A DNA stretch of 64,000 bases from Rosistilla ulvae (GTDB lineage Bacteria > Planctomycetota > Planctomycetia > Pirellulales > Pirellulaceae): the NCBI RefSeq assembly GCF_007741475.1, contig NZ_CP036261.1, positions 5,767,798 to 5,831,797 on the forward strand. Direction: 5' to 3'. Of the stretch, positions 33,854-44,493 are shown in pieces. Below the pieces are notes generated by a model that was given only the letters and a program-made list of their open reading frames with translations, did no database searches and was not told the DNA's origin. The translations under genes were made by a program, and so were the position numbers. Each line of letters opens with the position of its first letter. Within the stretch, counting starts at the first letter, position 1.

Positions 33854-35572
33854 TTAATTTGGTCGGTTGTGAGAAGTAAGCGAAAAGATATTGTCCCCCG
33901 GTTCCTCGTCCGACTCGGACGTCGGTCCGGCCTGCGGCAGCGAACCGCCATCATCGGCCGGCGGGCGAACGCCTTCCAAGGCGGCACGAATCTGTTCGAA
34001 CGATGCGGGGATCGCCAAACCGATCGTCCGTCCATCGGCGGAGGTCGTCTGCGAGACCTGATGCGGTTCGACCAACACGACGAAGACCGAATCGGGGCGT
34101 TCGTCCAACTGGGCTCGCCAAAACCGAAGCTCGCTAGTCGGCAGCTTGTATCCGTTGCACATGACATAGCGCGGCTTCAGCACGTTGTAGACCTCGATCG
34201 TTTCGGGCCAGGCGTCCAACCCGATACAACGGTATCCATTCGCTTCCAAAGCTCGAATCAAACTACAGCGCCGTTTGGCAGACCGTTCCACAAACAGAAC
34301 CATGTTGTCGCGATCGTTTTCGCCAAGCATCATCTTTACTTTCTTGATCGGTTTCACTGCCGGACGACGTGCGTCCCCCGCAGCCATCGGTTCGCAGACC
34401 GCTGCCGCCGCAGAGTCCTTCGCATCCTGATCGGAGCCGCAAACGCTTGCAAGCTTCACCGTCGATGGCTGGTCGGTTTTCTCGTTCGCCGCGCTTGGAA
34501 TGGCAGCCCGAGCAGACTTCTCCGGCGCGACGCGCTCGTCATCCGCGAACGCTAGCTCGATACGGCTCCGCTCGACTTGTAAGTCTTTTCGGTCACCGCG
34601 CGACAATCCGCTCGCTCGACGCAACGCTTGGCTGCAGTGAACCAACATCGCCGTGGGGACAAAGCTCACATAACCGACAACCATAATCAAAGCGAAGGGC
34701 CACAGCCCCAAGAACAGCCCGATTCCAGCGTGCATGCCCATCCCAACGGTCAACACCCACCAACGCAGGGACCGGTTCCAGACGAGGAACGAGAACGAGA
34801 TCTCCCAGGCCCAAGTGCCAATCGTGAGCAACTGATACAACCAGGGGACATAAGCGAGCCAGGTCATGCTGACCTGCTGGTGTTCGTAATTCGACGCGAT
34901 CCACCAGATCGCCTCCCCCGACAACCACGAACCGCCTTGCAGTTTCGAGAGTCCTGCCCACAGATAGATCACACACAGATGCACCTGGACCATCCGCGTC
35001 GTCAATCGCGCTGCCGATGACAACGCGACCGGGGCGGTTGGTAGTCCTCGACGCCGCCGGTTCCGCTGACTCCACCAGCGATCGATCGACAACCGCGCGC
35101 CGCACGGCCCCAAGCAGAGATACAACAACCAAGCGGCGGTGACTTGATCCAAGCCAAATTGGACCATCGGTACGCGGTTGGCGTAGGAGATGCAGATCAG
35201 TAGCGCCGCGAATTTTGTGATCCGCGTGAACAGACCGATCGTAAACGCGGCGACGACCAGCATCGCCGCGCCGTGCGCCAGCCATAACCAATCGTCGGGA
35301 ACCCACCACCAAAACGAAAACGTCCACTGACCGTGCTGGATATGGCTGACCAATTCCGCCGATTGCCAGCCGATTTCGCTGCCGAAAAATGCCGACAGAT
35401 CGAACGACCAAATCGCCAGCGTATACAGCAAGACCAACCCCGTCGCGATCCGCAGCCATGCGACGCCGATCGGATCTTCGGGTTGATACCAGAATTGTTG
35501 CCAGGCGTCGCGAATCGCAAACCAGCGATCGCGAACGTTGGCGATCAATCGGGGCGCGGTGCGCTGTGCCAT
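33854..35572 (-). CDS. HTTM membrane protein with C-terminal receiver-like domain
   Basis: 572 residues. Start 35572 is chosen because it overlaps the previous stop by 28 bases and begins just before the conserved HTTM sequence (DPIGVAWLRIATGLVLLYTL). The N-terminal half (about 30-350) is the HTTM domain of vitamin K-dependent carboxylase relatives, with several membrane helices and WLLYLCLGPCGARLSIDRW and YLWAGLSKLQGGSWL. After a hydrophilic linker (about 370-440) a receiver-like domain appears: MVLFVERSAKRRCSLIRALEANGY, LKPRYVMCN, VFVVLVEPHQV. The usual acidic pocket and phospho-Asp are not evident, so it is likely a pseudo-receiver. Function unknown. Confidence 0.82.
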   Translation of the reverse strand: MAQRTAPRLIANVRDRWFAIRDAWQQFWYQPEDPIGVAWLRIATGLVLLYTLAIWSFDLSAFFGSEIGWQSAELVSHIQHGQWTFSFWWWVPDDWLWLAHGAAMLVVAAFTIGLFTRITKFAALLICISYANRVPMVQFGLDQVTAAWLLYLCLGPCGARLSIDRWWSQRNRRRRGLPTAPVALSSAARLTTRMVQVHLCVIYLWAGLSKLQGGSWLSGEAIWWIASNYEHQQVSMTWLAYVPWLYQLLTIGTWAWEISFSFLVWNRSLRWWVLTVGMGMHAGIGLFLGLWPFALIMVVGYVSFVPTAMLVHCSQALRRASGLSRGDRKDLQVERSRIELAFADDERVAPEKSARAAIPSAANEKTDQPSTVKLASVCGSDQDAKDSAAAAVCEPMAAGDARRPAVKPIKKVKMMLGENDRDNMVLFVERSAKRRCSLIRALEANGYRCIGLDAWPETIEVYNVLKPRYVMCNGYKLPTSELRFWRAQLDERPDSVFVVLVEPHQVSQTTSADGRTIGLAIPASFEQIRAALEGVRPPADDGGSLPQAGPTSESDEEPGDNIFSLTSHNRPN

Positions 35573-36102
35573 TTGAATTCGCCAAGCCAAAGTTCGTTGT
35601 AAGTGATCGGATCGTCGATCGCGCGGCCAGCCCGAACCTGATCGGGGGTCGATAATTCGTGCTGCACTTGCGACAGAGTGACCGATGCGGCCTGTTGCTG
35701 ACGGGCGATCTGCGCGGCAAAGGTCTGCACGATCAACGGCTTTAGATCCGGACGGGCTCGAAACAACGCAGCCATCTGTTCGGTCAACAGGAAGTGCCGG
35801 TGATAGCGTAGCCGAGGGGAAAGCTGCCGATCGGGCAAGCGGTTCCAATCGATCGAACCGTCGCCGCGGGTCGCTTCATAAGTGACCAACGTCGCTCCCC
35901 CCGGTTCGGGAGCGAAGAAGTGGTAGCCGTGATTCAGATACAACGCCTGCAGGTATCCGCTGCACATCCGCCAGGCGCTGCGGGCGATTTGGGTCGACGG
36001 AGGAATCGAAGCTGGCGCGGTGCAGATGGCAAAAAAGTGGAAGACGATCCAAACGTTAAGCAGGACGAGGCCGGTTCGTTTTAAGATCGATCGCACAGTC
36101 AC
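35545..36102 (-). CDS. HTTM-associated membrane-anchored protein
   Basis: 185 residues, GTG start (MTVRSILKRTGLVLLNVWIV). One N-terminal membrane helix (9-28) is followed by a soluble domain containing LYLNHGYHFFAPEPGGATLV, RLRYHRHFLLTEQMA and a helical C-terminus. Proteins of this type commonly sit next to HTTM genes. It is the first gene of a three-gene operon, overlapping the HTTM gene by 28 bases. No enzymatic motif recognised. Confidence 0.8.
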   Translation of the reverse strand: MTVRSILKRTGLVLLNVWIVFHFFAICTAPASIPPSTQIARSAWRMCSGYLQALYLNHGYHFFAPEPGGATLVTYEATRGDGSIDWNRLPDRQLSPRLRYHRHFLLTEQMAALFRARPDLKPLIVQTFAAQIARQQQAASVTLSQVQHELSTPDQVRAGRAIDDPITYNELWLGEFKWHSAPRPD

Positions 36103-36497
36103 TCCGATTTGACGCGACCTTGCGACTCCAGTTTGGCCATCCCTAATTACAAATTACAGAAAAGTTGTTCTGTCGGTTTCCGCCCGCGTCTACCGCCGCA
36201 TGCCTCCGCGCGGCGGTGGCTCGATCGTCCAGCAAACGCCGACAACCGGTTGGTCCCCCGCGGTCGCCCCGACCGCATTGCTTCGCCAGCTATCCTAGTC
36301 GGGACCGAGCGGATCGGGAAGGCAATCCCCCCGAAGCACCCCAAGCAGGGGAAACACCCAGCCAGCGGGCGGGGCGTAAATGTTGTAATCGCCGCTTTCG
36401 TTGAATTCTTTCGAATTGCAAGTCCGATTAATGACTGTTGAGCCGCGGACCGGGAGAGTTGGTCGCCGCCGTAATCCATCCACGTTCGGGATCTGAA
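36103..36497. other. Intergenic region between HTTM operon and flgL
   Basis: Divergent spacer of 395 bases. It is GC-rich with short hairpins; an AT-richer part at 36378-36440 contains the near-palindrome TTGAATTCTTTCGAATTGCAA (about 36399-36419) that could bind a regulator. No sigma28-like promoter is convincing. No gene seen. Confidence 0.5.
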
Positions 36498-38450
36498 ATG
36501 AGCTTGCTGCCGGTCTCTACGCCACGAACCTCCGATGCGCTAACGCAGCAGCGGTTGATTCGTCAGCTGAACACGGACAGCCTGGCGCTCGAAAATCTGT
36601 ACACCCAGCTGAGCACCGGGCAGCGAGTCAATACGCTCAGCGACGATCCCGCCGCCGCGATCACGGCGATCTCTTTGCAAGCATCGCAGGAATATTCGGC
36701 AACGATGCTGCGGAACGCGCAATCGGCCGAAGGGTATCTGAACGTCACCGACACGGTTTCGGCGACGATCGACAATGCGTTGATCGAAGCGCAGGGCACG
36801 ATCATTGCCGGTGCTCAGGAACCGCTGGGGGACGAGGAGCGGGATGCGTATGCGCAGAGTCTGGCGCTGACCATCGACCGCTTGATCACCGCGTCGAACC
36901 AAAGCTACCGCGGGCATTACGTCTTGGGAGGTGCGATCGATCAATCGCCGCCGCTGGCCCGCGAGGAAGACTTTGTCGTTTGGTCGGGCCAACCAGCGCT
37001 GCAATCGACGCAGATCAGCAAGGATTGGTTGCTCAACACCGGCGTCAACGCTCAAGAATCGCTTGGGGTGGGAGCATCGATCGCATCGAGTTCCGATCTC
37101 GACGCGGCCGTCACGCGCGAGACCCAGCTGAAAGATCTCTATGGCGGAAGCGGTGTTCCGCCGGGCGTGATTCGAGCTAGCGGCGGAGAGAGCTGGACCG
37201 ATATCGATCTCCGCGCGGCCAAAACGGTGGGCGACCTGCAAGACGCGTTGAACAACATTTCGTTGGAAGAGCGGCCGTTGAGCGTGTCGTTGTCGTCGAC
37301 GGGGATCTCGATCGATTATGCCGATGGACTTGGCGGCACGCTATCGATCGACGATGTCGGGGAGGGGAAGACGGCCGAACTGCTAGGCATCCGCAATCCG
37401 CAAGGTTATTCCGGCTTGCCGTTGGTCTCTCACAATCTCGATCCCGTCTTAACCGGTTCGGTCCAGCTGACCGATGTGGCTGGCGGGGCGGGGATCGACG
37501 TCAGCGCGGGAATCCGGATCGAACAAGGAAGTCGCTCGTTTACTGTCGATCTGAGCCAAGCCGAGACGATCGAAGACGTCGCCGTGGCCATCAATCTTTC
37601 CGGTGCCGATGTCCGAGCGACGATCAATCAAACCACCGGCAAGATCCAAATCGCAGGCTTGGCCGATGGGGTCGATTATTCGATTACGGAAAACGGCGGC
37701 ACGGCGGCCGAGCAGCTTGGCCTGCGAACTTCGACAGCCGCGACCAAGCTAACCGAACTCAACCGCGGGCTGGGCTACGAAACGACCAACGGCACCGATC
37801 TCACAATTTCGCGAACCGACGGCAGTCTGTTGGAGATCGATGTCGACGGTGCGGAGACCGTTGGCGATGTCATCGATCGGATCAACAATCACGTCGATAA
37901 CATCGGCCCCAACGCGGTCACGGCCTCGCTGCGAACCGATGGCAATGGGATTCAACTGCAAAGCATCGCCGGGACATCGACGCTGACGATCGGGCAACCG
38001 ACCGGCAGCAGCGTCGGCGAGGCGTTGGGCCTGATTGCCGCCGGGACGGAGGAGACCGAAGCTGTCGACGAAGCGGGGAACGCAGTGATCCGTGGCACCG
38101 ATTACCGCCCGGTCGAGACGGGCAGCACGATCGACACCCTGTTGCGTATGCGGACCGCGATTCAGGAAGGGGACATTCCCGAGATCACGCGTCTGGCACC
38201 GCGAATGGATCAGCATCTGCAGCAGTCAGTGCAGATGCGAGCGGATGTCGGTTCGCGGGTCCAGAATCTGGACAACGTGCGCCAACAGACCGAAGAGTTA
38301 TCGATCGAATTGAGCGCTCAGCTGTCGAACCAAATCGACGCCGACTTTGCCTCGGTGATCAGCGAGATGACGGCCCGGCAGCAAGCGATGCAGGCCAGTC
38401 TGCAAGTCACTGCACAGATATCGCAGTTAACCGTCCTGAACTTCCTTTAA
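36498..38450 (+). CDS. flgL: Flagellar hook-associated protein 3 (FlgL), enlarged
   Basis: 650-residue hook-filament junction protein, roughly twice the usual length. Start 36498 (MSLLPVSTPRTSDALTQQRL) after a weak Shine-Dalgarno. The flagellin-like N-terminal coiled coil (about 15-140: LYTQLSTGQRVNTLSDDPAAA) and C-terminal coil (about 555-650, ending QISQLTVLNFL) are canonical. The extra middle holds three related modules of the flagellin hook IN type at about 230-301, 337-411 and 432-513, each with a TVGDL/TIEDV motif and an ending GLR or GLI. These would be surface-exposed. fliW follows 209 bases downstream. Confidence 0.9.
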   Translation: MSLLPVSTPRTSDALTQQRLIRQLNTDSLALENLYTQLSTGQRVNTLSDDPAAAITAISLQASQEYSATMLRNAQSAEGYLNVTDTVSATIDNALIEAQGTIIAGAQEPLGDEERDAYAQSLALTIDRLITASNQSYRGHYVLGGAIDQSPPLAREEDFVVWSGQPALQSTQISKDWLLNTGVNAQESLGVGASIASSSDLDAAVTRETQLKDLYGGSGVPPGVIRASGGESWTDIDLRAAKTVGDLQDALNNISLEERPLSVSLSSTGISIDYADGLGGTLSIDDVGEGKTAELLGIRNPQGYSGLPLVSHNLDPVLTGSVQLTDVAGGAGIDVSAGIRIEQGSRSFTVDLSQAETIEDVAVAINLSGADVRATINQTTGKIQIAGLADGVDYSITENGGTAAEQLGLRTSTAATKLTELNRGLGYETTNGTDLTISRTDGSLLEIDVDGAETVGDVIDRINNHVDNIGPNAVTASLRTDGNGIQLQSIAGTSTLTIGQPTGSSVGEALGLIAAGTEETEAVDEAGNAVIRGTDYRPVETGSTIDTLLRMRTAIQEGDIPEITRLAPRMDQHLQQSVQMRADVGSRVQNLDNVRQQTEELSIELSAQLSNQIDADFASVISEMTARQQAMQASLQVTAQISQLTVLNFL

Positions 38451-38659
38451 CAGATTTTCCAATGTTGGCGATTGAAATTGCCGAAAACTAGGAACAGCGA
38501 CCTTTGGGAATCGGCCGCAAACGGGACCGCAAGCCCCTATCGCACCTGCCACAATTGGCCGACAAGCGATGGAACGGTCTCCGGGGACGATTCCTCTCCA
38601 GGCAATTTCGCGAGTCGCTTCCCGCACACCACAAACCTCACGTTTTGGGAATCGCAGTC

Positions 38660-39097
38660 ATGCGTATCAACACCAGCCGCTTCGGAACGCTCGACCTGGC
38701 AGAAAACGAACTGTTCAACTTTCCTCAGGGATTGATCGGTCTCGAATCGCTAAAGGTATGGTGCTTGGTCCCCGATCCGACCAGCCCCGCGGTGGCTTGG
38801 CTGCAATCGGTCTCGCGAGCGACGCAAGCGGTGGCGGTGATCAGCCCCCGAGCGTTTGTCGAAGACTATCGAGCCTGTGTCTCGTCACGCGACCTGGGAA
38901 CGCTGCAGATTCGACCTCAAGATCGAACCTATATCGTGACCACCGTCGCCGGTCACGTCGGCCGGCTGACCACCAACTTGCAAGCTCCGATCGTGATCAA
39001 CCTCGATCGCCAACTCGGTTGCCAAGTGGTCGCAACGGACGATCAACCGCTTCGTTTTGCATTGCACATCGCTTTCGAACACCGCGCCGCAGCGTAA
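38660..39097 (+). CDS. fliW: Flagellar assembly factor FliW
   Basis: 145 residues. ATG 38660 gives MRINTSRFGTLDLAENELFN; the frame runs back to 38504 without family similarity. Typical FliW sequence: FPQGLIGLESLK, AWLQSVSRATQAVAVISPRAF, DRTYIVTTVAG, LTTNLQAPIVINLDRQLGCQVV. FliW binds flagellin and antagonises CsrA, linking filament assembly to flagellin translation. In many bacteria csrA follows directly; here it does not. Confidence 0.93.
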   Translation: MRINTSRFGTLDLAENELFNFPQGLIGLESLKVWCLVPDPTSPAVAWLQSVSRATQAVAVISPRAFVEDYRACVSSRDLGTLQIRPQDRTYIVTTVAGHVGRLTTNLQAPIVINLDRQLGCQVVATDDQPLRFALHIAFEHRAAA

Positions 39098-39851
39098 CGC
39101 GTCTATTAAGGATAAGGATGCGATCCGCCAAGGTCGCACTCTGACGGCGACAGCAAGGCATCGATCTGCTGTCGTCTTGCGTTCCAACGCTCCGCTGGCT
39201 CACCAGCAAGTCTCGCACTCCAGACATCGGACCGATTCGGTCCCCCGACCGTGCCGTCAGGTAAGCATTCCCAGCCCGGGCAAACAACAGCCAGCGGCGT
39301 CGTGGACTGCGGCGGAATGGATGCTTCCATCGGCTGTCGACAGTCGATCGAACCAGAATCCCGAGAACCCTCCGCCAGACTCTTCGGTGGCGCGAGTTGC
39401 ATTGCCAATCCGCAAAGCAGCTCTCTTCTAGTACTGCACTCGGTTGAGCTCTCAACGAGGACCGCACCAACGGCCGTAGGTTGCAGCAAGCATTTGCGGG
39501 ATTGTTAATCGCGAGTCGATACTCCCCCAGGCTAGCCTGCACTTCGCGCGCGAACAGGACAGCTTCCCACCGCCCGCCACGACTTCGCATAAGAATGACA
39601 GCAGCCCAAAGCAAGGGAACGGATCAATCACTGTTTGCGTTTAGGCACTATTGGTAACCGGACGCGTAAACGAGGAACCGCGTGACTTCCTCCCCTACGC
39701 GGCGGGCTACAATTTCCACTGGCGCTCCAGCTTGAAAAATGCTTTGCCCTGAGAGCAAGGGCTAAAGAATGTTGCAATACGCCCCGCATTCTGTGATAAT
39801 TGCACCCCCACCCGGCCGGCGCCCCCCACCGCTCCAATCGAGGCTGTCAAA
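39098..39851. other. Gene-poor gap after fliW
   Basis: About 750 bases without a convincing gene. Frames of 85-205 codons exist on both strands (for example 39251-39508 plus and 38997-39614 minus), but they are Arg/Ser/Cys-rich, overlap each other and lack leaders or binding sites. No csrA is seen in any frame. The right end carries the promoter of the next gene. Confidence 0.6.
39772..39800 (+). promoter_or_regulatory. Sigma70-like promoter for PSCyt gene
   Basis: TTGCAA (39772-39777), a 17-base spacer and GATAAT (39795-39800), 51 bases before the TTG start. Five of six consensus matches in each box with ideal spacing. Confidence 0.5.
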
Positions 39852-42851
39852 TTGTTTCGAATCCTTCCCTTGCTCTGCCTCTGTCTATCCGCAGTCATCG
39901 ACTTGCAGTTCGCGTTAGCACAGCCGGAGATCTCGGCGCAAGAGCGAATGTTTTTCGAGAACAAGATCCGGCCTGTTTTGGTCGAACATTGTTACGGTTG
40001 CCACAGCGTCGACGCCGACGAAATTGGCGGCAAGCTGTTGCTCGATAGCCAGGCAGCGATGATGAAGGGGGGAGAGTCGGGACCAGCTTTGATGGCCAAC
40101 GATCCCGAGAACAGTCTGATCATTCAAGCCCTGCGATACGACGAGGGCGCATCGGCGATGCCTCCCGATGAGCCTCTGCCCGAAACGGTCGTCGGCGATT
40201 TCGTTCGTTGGGTTTCTCGTGGCGCAGCCGATCCGCGGACCGAAACGACGACACATCCTTCCGATGACGATTTGGATCGCGAATCGCTCTGGTCGTTTCA
40301 ACCACGCCGTTCGCCTCTGCCGCCGCAGATTGCCGACGCCTCGTGGGCTCTCGATCCATTGGACCATTTTGTCGGTGCGCGGCAGGAATCCGAAGGGCTG
40401 CAACCGACGACAGATGCTCCCCCCGAAACTCTCGTTCGGCGTCTGTATGTCGACTTGATTGGATTGCCACCAACCAACGATCAGACCGCTGCCTTTATCG
40501 CCGATTGCGAGCACGATCGCAGCGGTGCGATTCGTCGTCTGGTCAATCACCTGCTCTCCTCGCCACAGTTCGGGATTCGTTGGGGACGCCATTGGTTGGA
40601 CGTCGCGCGGTATGGAGAATCCAACGGCAACGATGGACTGGGACGCAACGCGAGCATGCCCAATGCGTGGCGTTACCGCGACTATGTCATCGACGCAATG
40701 AACCGCGATACGCCCTACGACCGCTTCTTGACCGAACAGATCGCAGGTGATTTGTTGCCTGCCGAGACAGCCGACCAACGAAATCGGAATCTCATCGCGA
40801 CCGGATTCCTCGCGATCGGTTCGAAGCCAGCGGTCGCGATGAACAAAAATTTTGCGATGGATATCGTCGACGATCAGATCAACGCGGTCTGCACGACGGC
40901 GATTGGATTGAGTGTCGCATGTGCGCGTTGCCACGATCACAAACACGATCCCATCCCCACCCGCGACTACTATGCGTTGGCGGGAATCTTCTCCAGCACC
41001 GAAACACTCTACGGCTTGGCGGGGAAGGAATCGCTGACCGCTCCGCCAACTCCGCTCCATCCGCTCCGTGACCAATGGGTGACGGAGAGCGAAGATCGGG
41101 ACGCCCGCAGCACTTCGCCGATTTTTCCCGCCAGCTATCCTCAAGCGATCGAGAGCCTCGATCCGTTGCTCTACAGCTCTTTGGAATCGGTTCCGGAGAA
41201 ATTGAAAGCCGTAGATGTCGGAGGTTTTTCACCGAAGAACTTTGCCGCACTCAAAGGGAGTCGCTTGATTGGGAAACTGCCCACCGCGGACGTCTCCTAC
41301 AGCGTCGCGTTTTGGTTCAAAAACGAATCACCCAACGGAAGTCGCCCGATCACGGCGTATCTGTTTTCCCGTGGCATGCTGAACGACAAAAACGTCCCCG
41401 GGGATCATCTGGGAATTGGTGGCACCCACAACAAGTCGCGAACGGGCAAATTGTTCGTTTTCAATGGGAATGCTGGGAAGAAAAGTGTTGCCGGATCGAC
41501 GGTGATTCAGCCGCAAACATGGAACCATATTGCGATGGTCCGCCAAGACAAGAAGGTCCAAGTCTTCCTCAATGGAGGATTAGAAATCGAGACAACGATG
41601 CCGGCAACGTTTGGCGATTCGCTTGATTTCTGCTTCGGAGCTCGCAGCGAAAAAGCATTTCCGCTGCACGGTAACCTGGCGCATGTGGCACTGTTTCCAA
41701 GAGCACTCTCGACCGTAGAAGCGAAGGAGTTGTACCGCACAGCGGACCAACCCGAACCACCAAGAACCTTAGGTTGGGCGATGGGCGTGCGCGAACGCAA
41801 CCCGGAAAAAATAGTCGACAGCAAAGTCCATATCGATGGGCTGACGGGCAAATATGGTCCACAGGTTCCTCGGGGCACTCTGACCGCTTATCGCCAATTC
41901 GTCGACGCGGCTGAATCGACCAATGGATTCAGTCCGACCATCGCAGAGGAATTGCAGATCGCTCCGGAGCGCAGCGGACGACTTGAGCTGGCGCGATGGC
42001 TGACCGATCCCTCCCATCCCCAAACCGCTCGCGTGATGGTAAATCGGATCTGGCTTCATTTGATGGGGCGCGGGATTGTGTCGACGCCCGACGATTTTGG
42101 TGTTTATGGCGGCCGACCATCGCACCCCGAATTACTCGACCACCTGGCGAACCGGTTCGTCCAGTCCGGCTGGTCGATCAAGCAACTGATCCGAGCAATC
42201 GTTCTCAGCCGGACCTACCAATTGGACAGCCAATGCGATCCATCGCTAGCCGCCGCGGATCCCGAAAACCTTCTGTACGGGCGACACCTGTCGCGGCGAC
42301 TGGATGCCGAATCGATCCGAGACAGCATGTTATTGGCCAGCGGAGAACTCGATTTTGCTCCAGGACAAGGTTCCGCGATCCAGGAACTGGTCGCGCTGAT
42401 TAATCGGCCACTGGGCGCCGCCGCCAACCTTCACCGCCCCAGCAATCATCGCAGCGTGTATCTGTGCATGCTGCGGCACGCGCCACCTGCGGAACTGTCC
42501 GCCTTCGATCTGCCCGATGGAATAGAAGTGCTGGGCCAGCGGAACGTGACGACGTTACCGACACAGTCGTTGTTCTTCATGAACAGTCCACTTGTCGTGG
42601 CTCAGTCCGAACGACTTGCCGAACGATTGATGGCCAGTGGCGGAGACGACGACTCCAAAATCCGGCTGCTATTCCAGACCACCCTCCAACGCCCACCTTC
42701 CCCGCTTGAGTTGAAACAAGCGGTGGCATTGGTGCTGCAAACCGAGACCTCGTTCCCATCGGAAATCGATTTACCGCAGCGACAGCAGAAGGCGTGGGCC
42801 AGTCTCTGCCAAGCTTTGTTCACCTCCAACGAGTTTCGCTATGTCGACTAA
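39852..42851 (+). CDS. PSCyt1-DUF1549-LamG-DUF1553 protein
   Basis: 999-residue exported planctomycete protein. The TTG start gives a signal peptide ([22 protein letters not shown]). The PSCyt1 domain has a standard CYGCH motif (Cys47, Cys50, His51). DUF1549 follows with [17 protein letters not shown] and a second motif [12 protein letters not shown] (357-361). A LamG/concanavalin-like module is inserted at about 476-623 ([30 protein letters not shown]). DUF1553 closes the protein ([39 protein letters not shown]). The two CXXCH motifs may bind haem c. It overlaps the next DUF1501 start by 11 bases. LamG suggests carbohydrate binding. Confidence 0.93.
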   Translation: MFRILPLLCLCLSAVIDLQFALAQPEISAQERMFFENKIRPVLVEHCYGCHSVDADEIGGKLLLDSQAAMMKGGESGPALMANDPENSLIIQALRYDEGASAMPPDEPLPETVVGDFVRWVSRGAADPRTETTTHPSDDDLDRESLWSFQPRRSPLPPQIADASWALDPLDHFVGARQESEGLQPTTDAPPETLVRRLYVDLIGLPPTNDQTAAFIADCEHDRSGAIRRLVNHLLSSPQFGIRWGRHWLDVARYGESNGNDGLGRNASMPNAWRYRDYVIDAMNRDTPYDRFLTEQIAGDLLPAETADQRNRNLIATGFLAIGSKPAVAMNKNFAMDIVDDQINAVCTTAIGLSVACARCHDHKHDPIPTRDYYALAGIFSSTETLYGLAGKESLTAPPTPLHPLRDQWVTESEDRDARSTSPIFPASYPQAIESLDPLLYSSLESVPEKLKAVDVGGFSPKNFAALKGSRLIGKLPTADVSYSVAFWFKNESPNGSRPITAYLFSRGMLNDKNVPGDHLGIGGTHNKSRTGKLFVFNGNAGKKSVAGSTVIQPQTWNHIAMVRQDKKVQVFLNGGLEIETTMPATFGDSLDFCFGARSEKAFPLHGNLAHVALFPRALSTVEAKELYRTADQPEPPRTLGWAMGVRERNPEKIVDSKVHIDGLTGKYGPQVPRGTLTAYRQFVDAAESTNGFSPTIAEELQIAPERSGRLELARWLTDPSHPQTARVMVNRIWLHLMGRGIVSTPDDFGVYGGRPSHPELLDHLANRFVQSGWSIKQLIRAIVLSRTYQLDSQCDPSLAAADPENLLYGRHLSRRLDAESIRDSMLLASGELDFAPGQGSAIQELVALINRPLGAAANLHRPSNHRSVYLCMLRHAPPAELSAFDLPDGIEVLGQRNVTTLPTQSLFFMNSPLVVAQSERLAERLMASGGDDDSKIRLLFQTTLQRPPSPLELKQAVALVLQTETSFPSEIDLPQRQQKAWASLCQALFTSNEFRYVD

Positions 42852-44211
42852 CACAAACTCCGTTGCCATCGCTACGCGGCGGCAGATGCTTCAAACCACA
42901 TCCTTCGGTTTTGGGTATCTGGCGATGCAATCGCTGTGCCAGCAAGCCGTCGCTGCAGCTCCTTCAGCATCCGCCACAGCCGGCATCACCCCCAGCTTCC
43001 CGCGGGCGCGTCGCGTAATCTTTTTGTGCATGAGCGGCGGGCCGGCGCAGATGGATACATTCGACTACAAACCGCAAACGGGAAAGAAGAAACACGCCGG
43101 GTCGGTCTTCGATTTCAGCCAACATGGCGAAAATGGAATCTGGGTCTCGGAGCTGTTGCCCGAAACGGCCCGGCATATCGACCGGATGTGTATCATCAAC
43201 GGGATGCATGCCGATACGGGGAATCACGCCCAGTCGTTTCTGCAAATGCACACCGGCGAACGGCTCCGCAAACGTCCCAGCATGGGATCTTGGATCTCTT
43301 ACGGCTTGGGAACCGAAAACGAAAATCTACCGGGCTTTATCAGCCTCAACGCATCGAAGCCCTCGGTCTATTCCAGCAGCTTCCTGCCCACGCAGTTCGA
43401 AGGGACGCCGATCGGCACCAATGGCGAAGATATGTCCCAAGCGACGATCCGCGATATCGCCAGCCAGCATCTGCCCCACTCGGCACGGCGTCAACAGATC
43501 GATTTTGTCCAGTCGATGAACCGACAACATGCCACCGGACGCGCCGATCAGTCCCATCTAAACGGCATCATCGAATCGATGGAACTCGCGTTCCGGATGC
43601 AAAGCAGCGCCCCGGATCTGTTGGACCTGTCCAACGAAACCGAAGCGACGCTACAGCGATACCGCGTTGGAAAAAAGTTGTCGGTCGGCACCTGCCGTCC
43701 CACCGACTTCGGCCGTCAGTGCCTGTTGGCGCGCCGATTTGCCGAAGCGGGAGTGCGATTCATCGAGGTGAATCACGGCGGCTGGGATCAACATAAGAAT
43801 CATCGACGCGACCTCAAAGCCAATTGCGAAACCATCGACGCGCCGATCGCTGCGTTATTGGAAGATCTCGCCGCGCGGGGAATGTTGGAAGACACGTTGT
43901 TGGTTTGGGGAGGCGAATTCGGCCGGCCTGGACTGGTTCCCGACAACGGCAAAGACGAAACCGGTCACAATCATCGTGGGTTCACGTTTTGGCTGGCTGG
44001 CGGTGGCGTCAAGGCTGGCTACGTTCACGGGCGGACCGACGACACCGGTTCTCGAGCTGTGGAAGGGAAGGTTCACTTCCGCGACCTGCACGCGACGGTC
44101 CTGCATGCGTTGGGGCTCGATGCGAACAACATGACCTATCAACACGCCGGCCGCGCCCACCGACTGACCGGTCCCGAAGGTGGCCAAGTCATCCACGACC
44201 TGTTCAATTGA
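42841..44211 (+). CDS. DUF1501 Tat-exported protein
   Basis: 456 residues. The Tat-like leader [21 protein letters not shown] precedes the mature protein. Family blocks: [74 protein letters not shown] and [17 protein letters not shown]. The start overlaps the PSCyt stop, so the two are coupled; here the order is PSCyt then DUF1501, opposite to the pair at 3-7 kb. Reaction unknown; Asp/His-rich blocks recall the alkaline phosphatase superfamily. Confidence 0.93.
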   Translation: MSTNTNSVAIATRRQMLQTTSFGFGYLAMQSLCQQAVAAAPSASATAGITPSFPRARRVIFLCMSGGPAQMDTFDYKPQTGKKKHAGSVFDFSQHGENGIWVSELLPETARHIDRMCIINGMHADTGNHAQSFLQMHTGERLRKRPSMGSWISYGLGTENENLPGFISLNASKPSVYSSSFLPTQFEGTPIGTNGEDMSQATIRDIASQHLPHSARRQQIDFVQSMNRQHATGRADQSHLNGIIESMELAFRMQSSAPDLLDLSNETEATLQRYRVGKKLSVGTCRPTDFGRQCLLARRFAEAGVRFIEVNHGGWDQHKNHRRDLKANCETIDAPIAALLEDLAARGMLEDTLLVWGGEFGRPGLVPDNGKDETGHNHRGFTFWLAGGGVKAGYVHGRTDDTGSRAVEGKVHFRDLHATVLHALGLDANNMTYQHAGRAHRLTGPEGGQVIHDLFN

Positions 44212-44493
44212 GATGCGATGGTGTTGTGAACGCCAAACCTTGTTGGTTTCGTTCCGGGCACTTTGACCGGTTGTCCGATGCATACAGCCGAATACGCAAG
44301 CCACACAAGAGTCCAAACGCAGACTCTCAGAGGACATCGGGAGTCTCAAGGTTTGCGCAAGCCTTTCTTGGGGCTTCCGCCAACCGCCCAATACAGCTTG
44401 GGTCTGCTGGCTGCGGAATGAGGTTGCCCCCGAAGGCGCTGAGATATCAGCCGCCTCTTCACCACTTGGTGTCTAAACCAGGCAAGCGTGGGA

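Noticed and set aside
38997-39614. 205-codon minus-strand frame after fliW
   Set aside because: It overlaps the end of fliW on the other strand, is Arg/Ser-rich and has no recognisable domain or ribosome binding site.
39098-39851. Possible csrA or other small gene after fliW
   Set aside because: No frame gives the conserved MLVLxRK start of CsrA; remaining frames look random.
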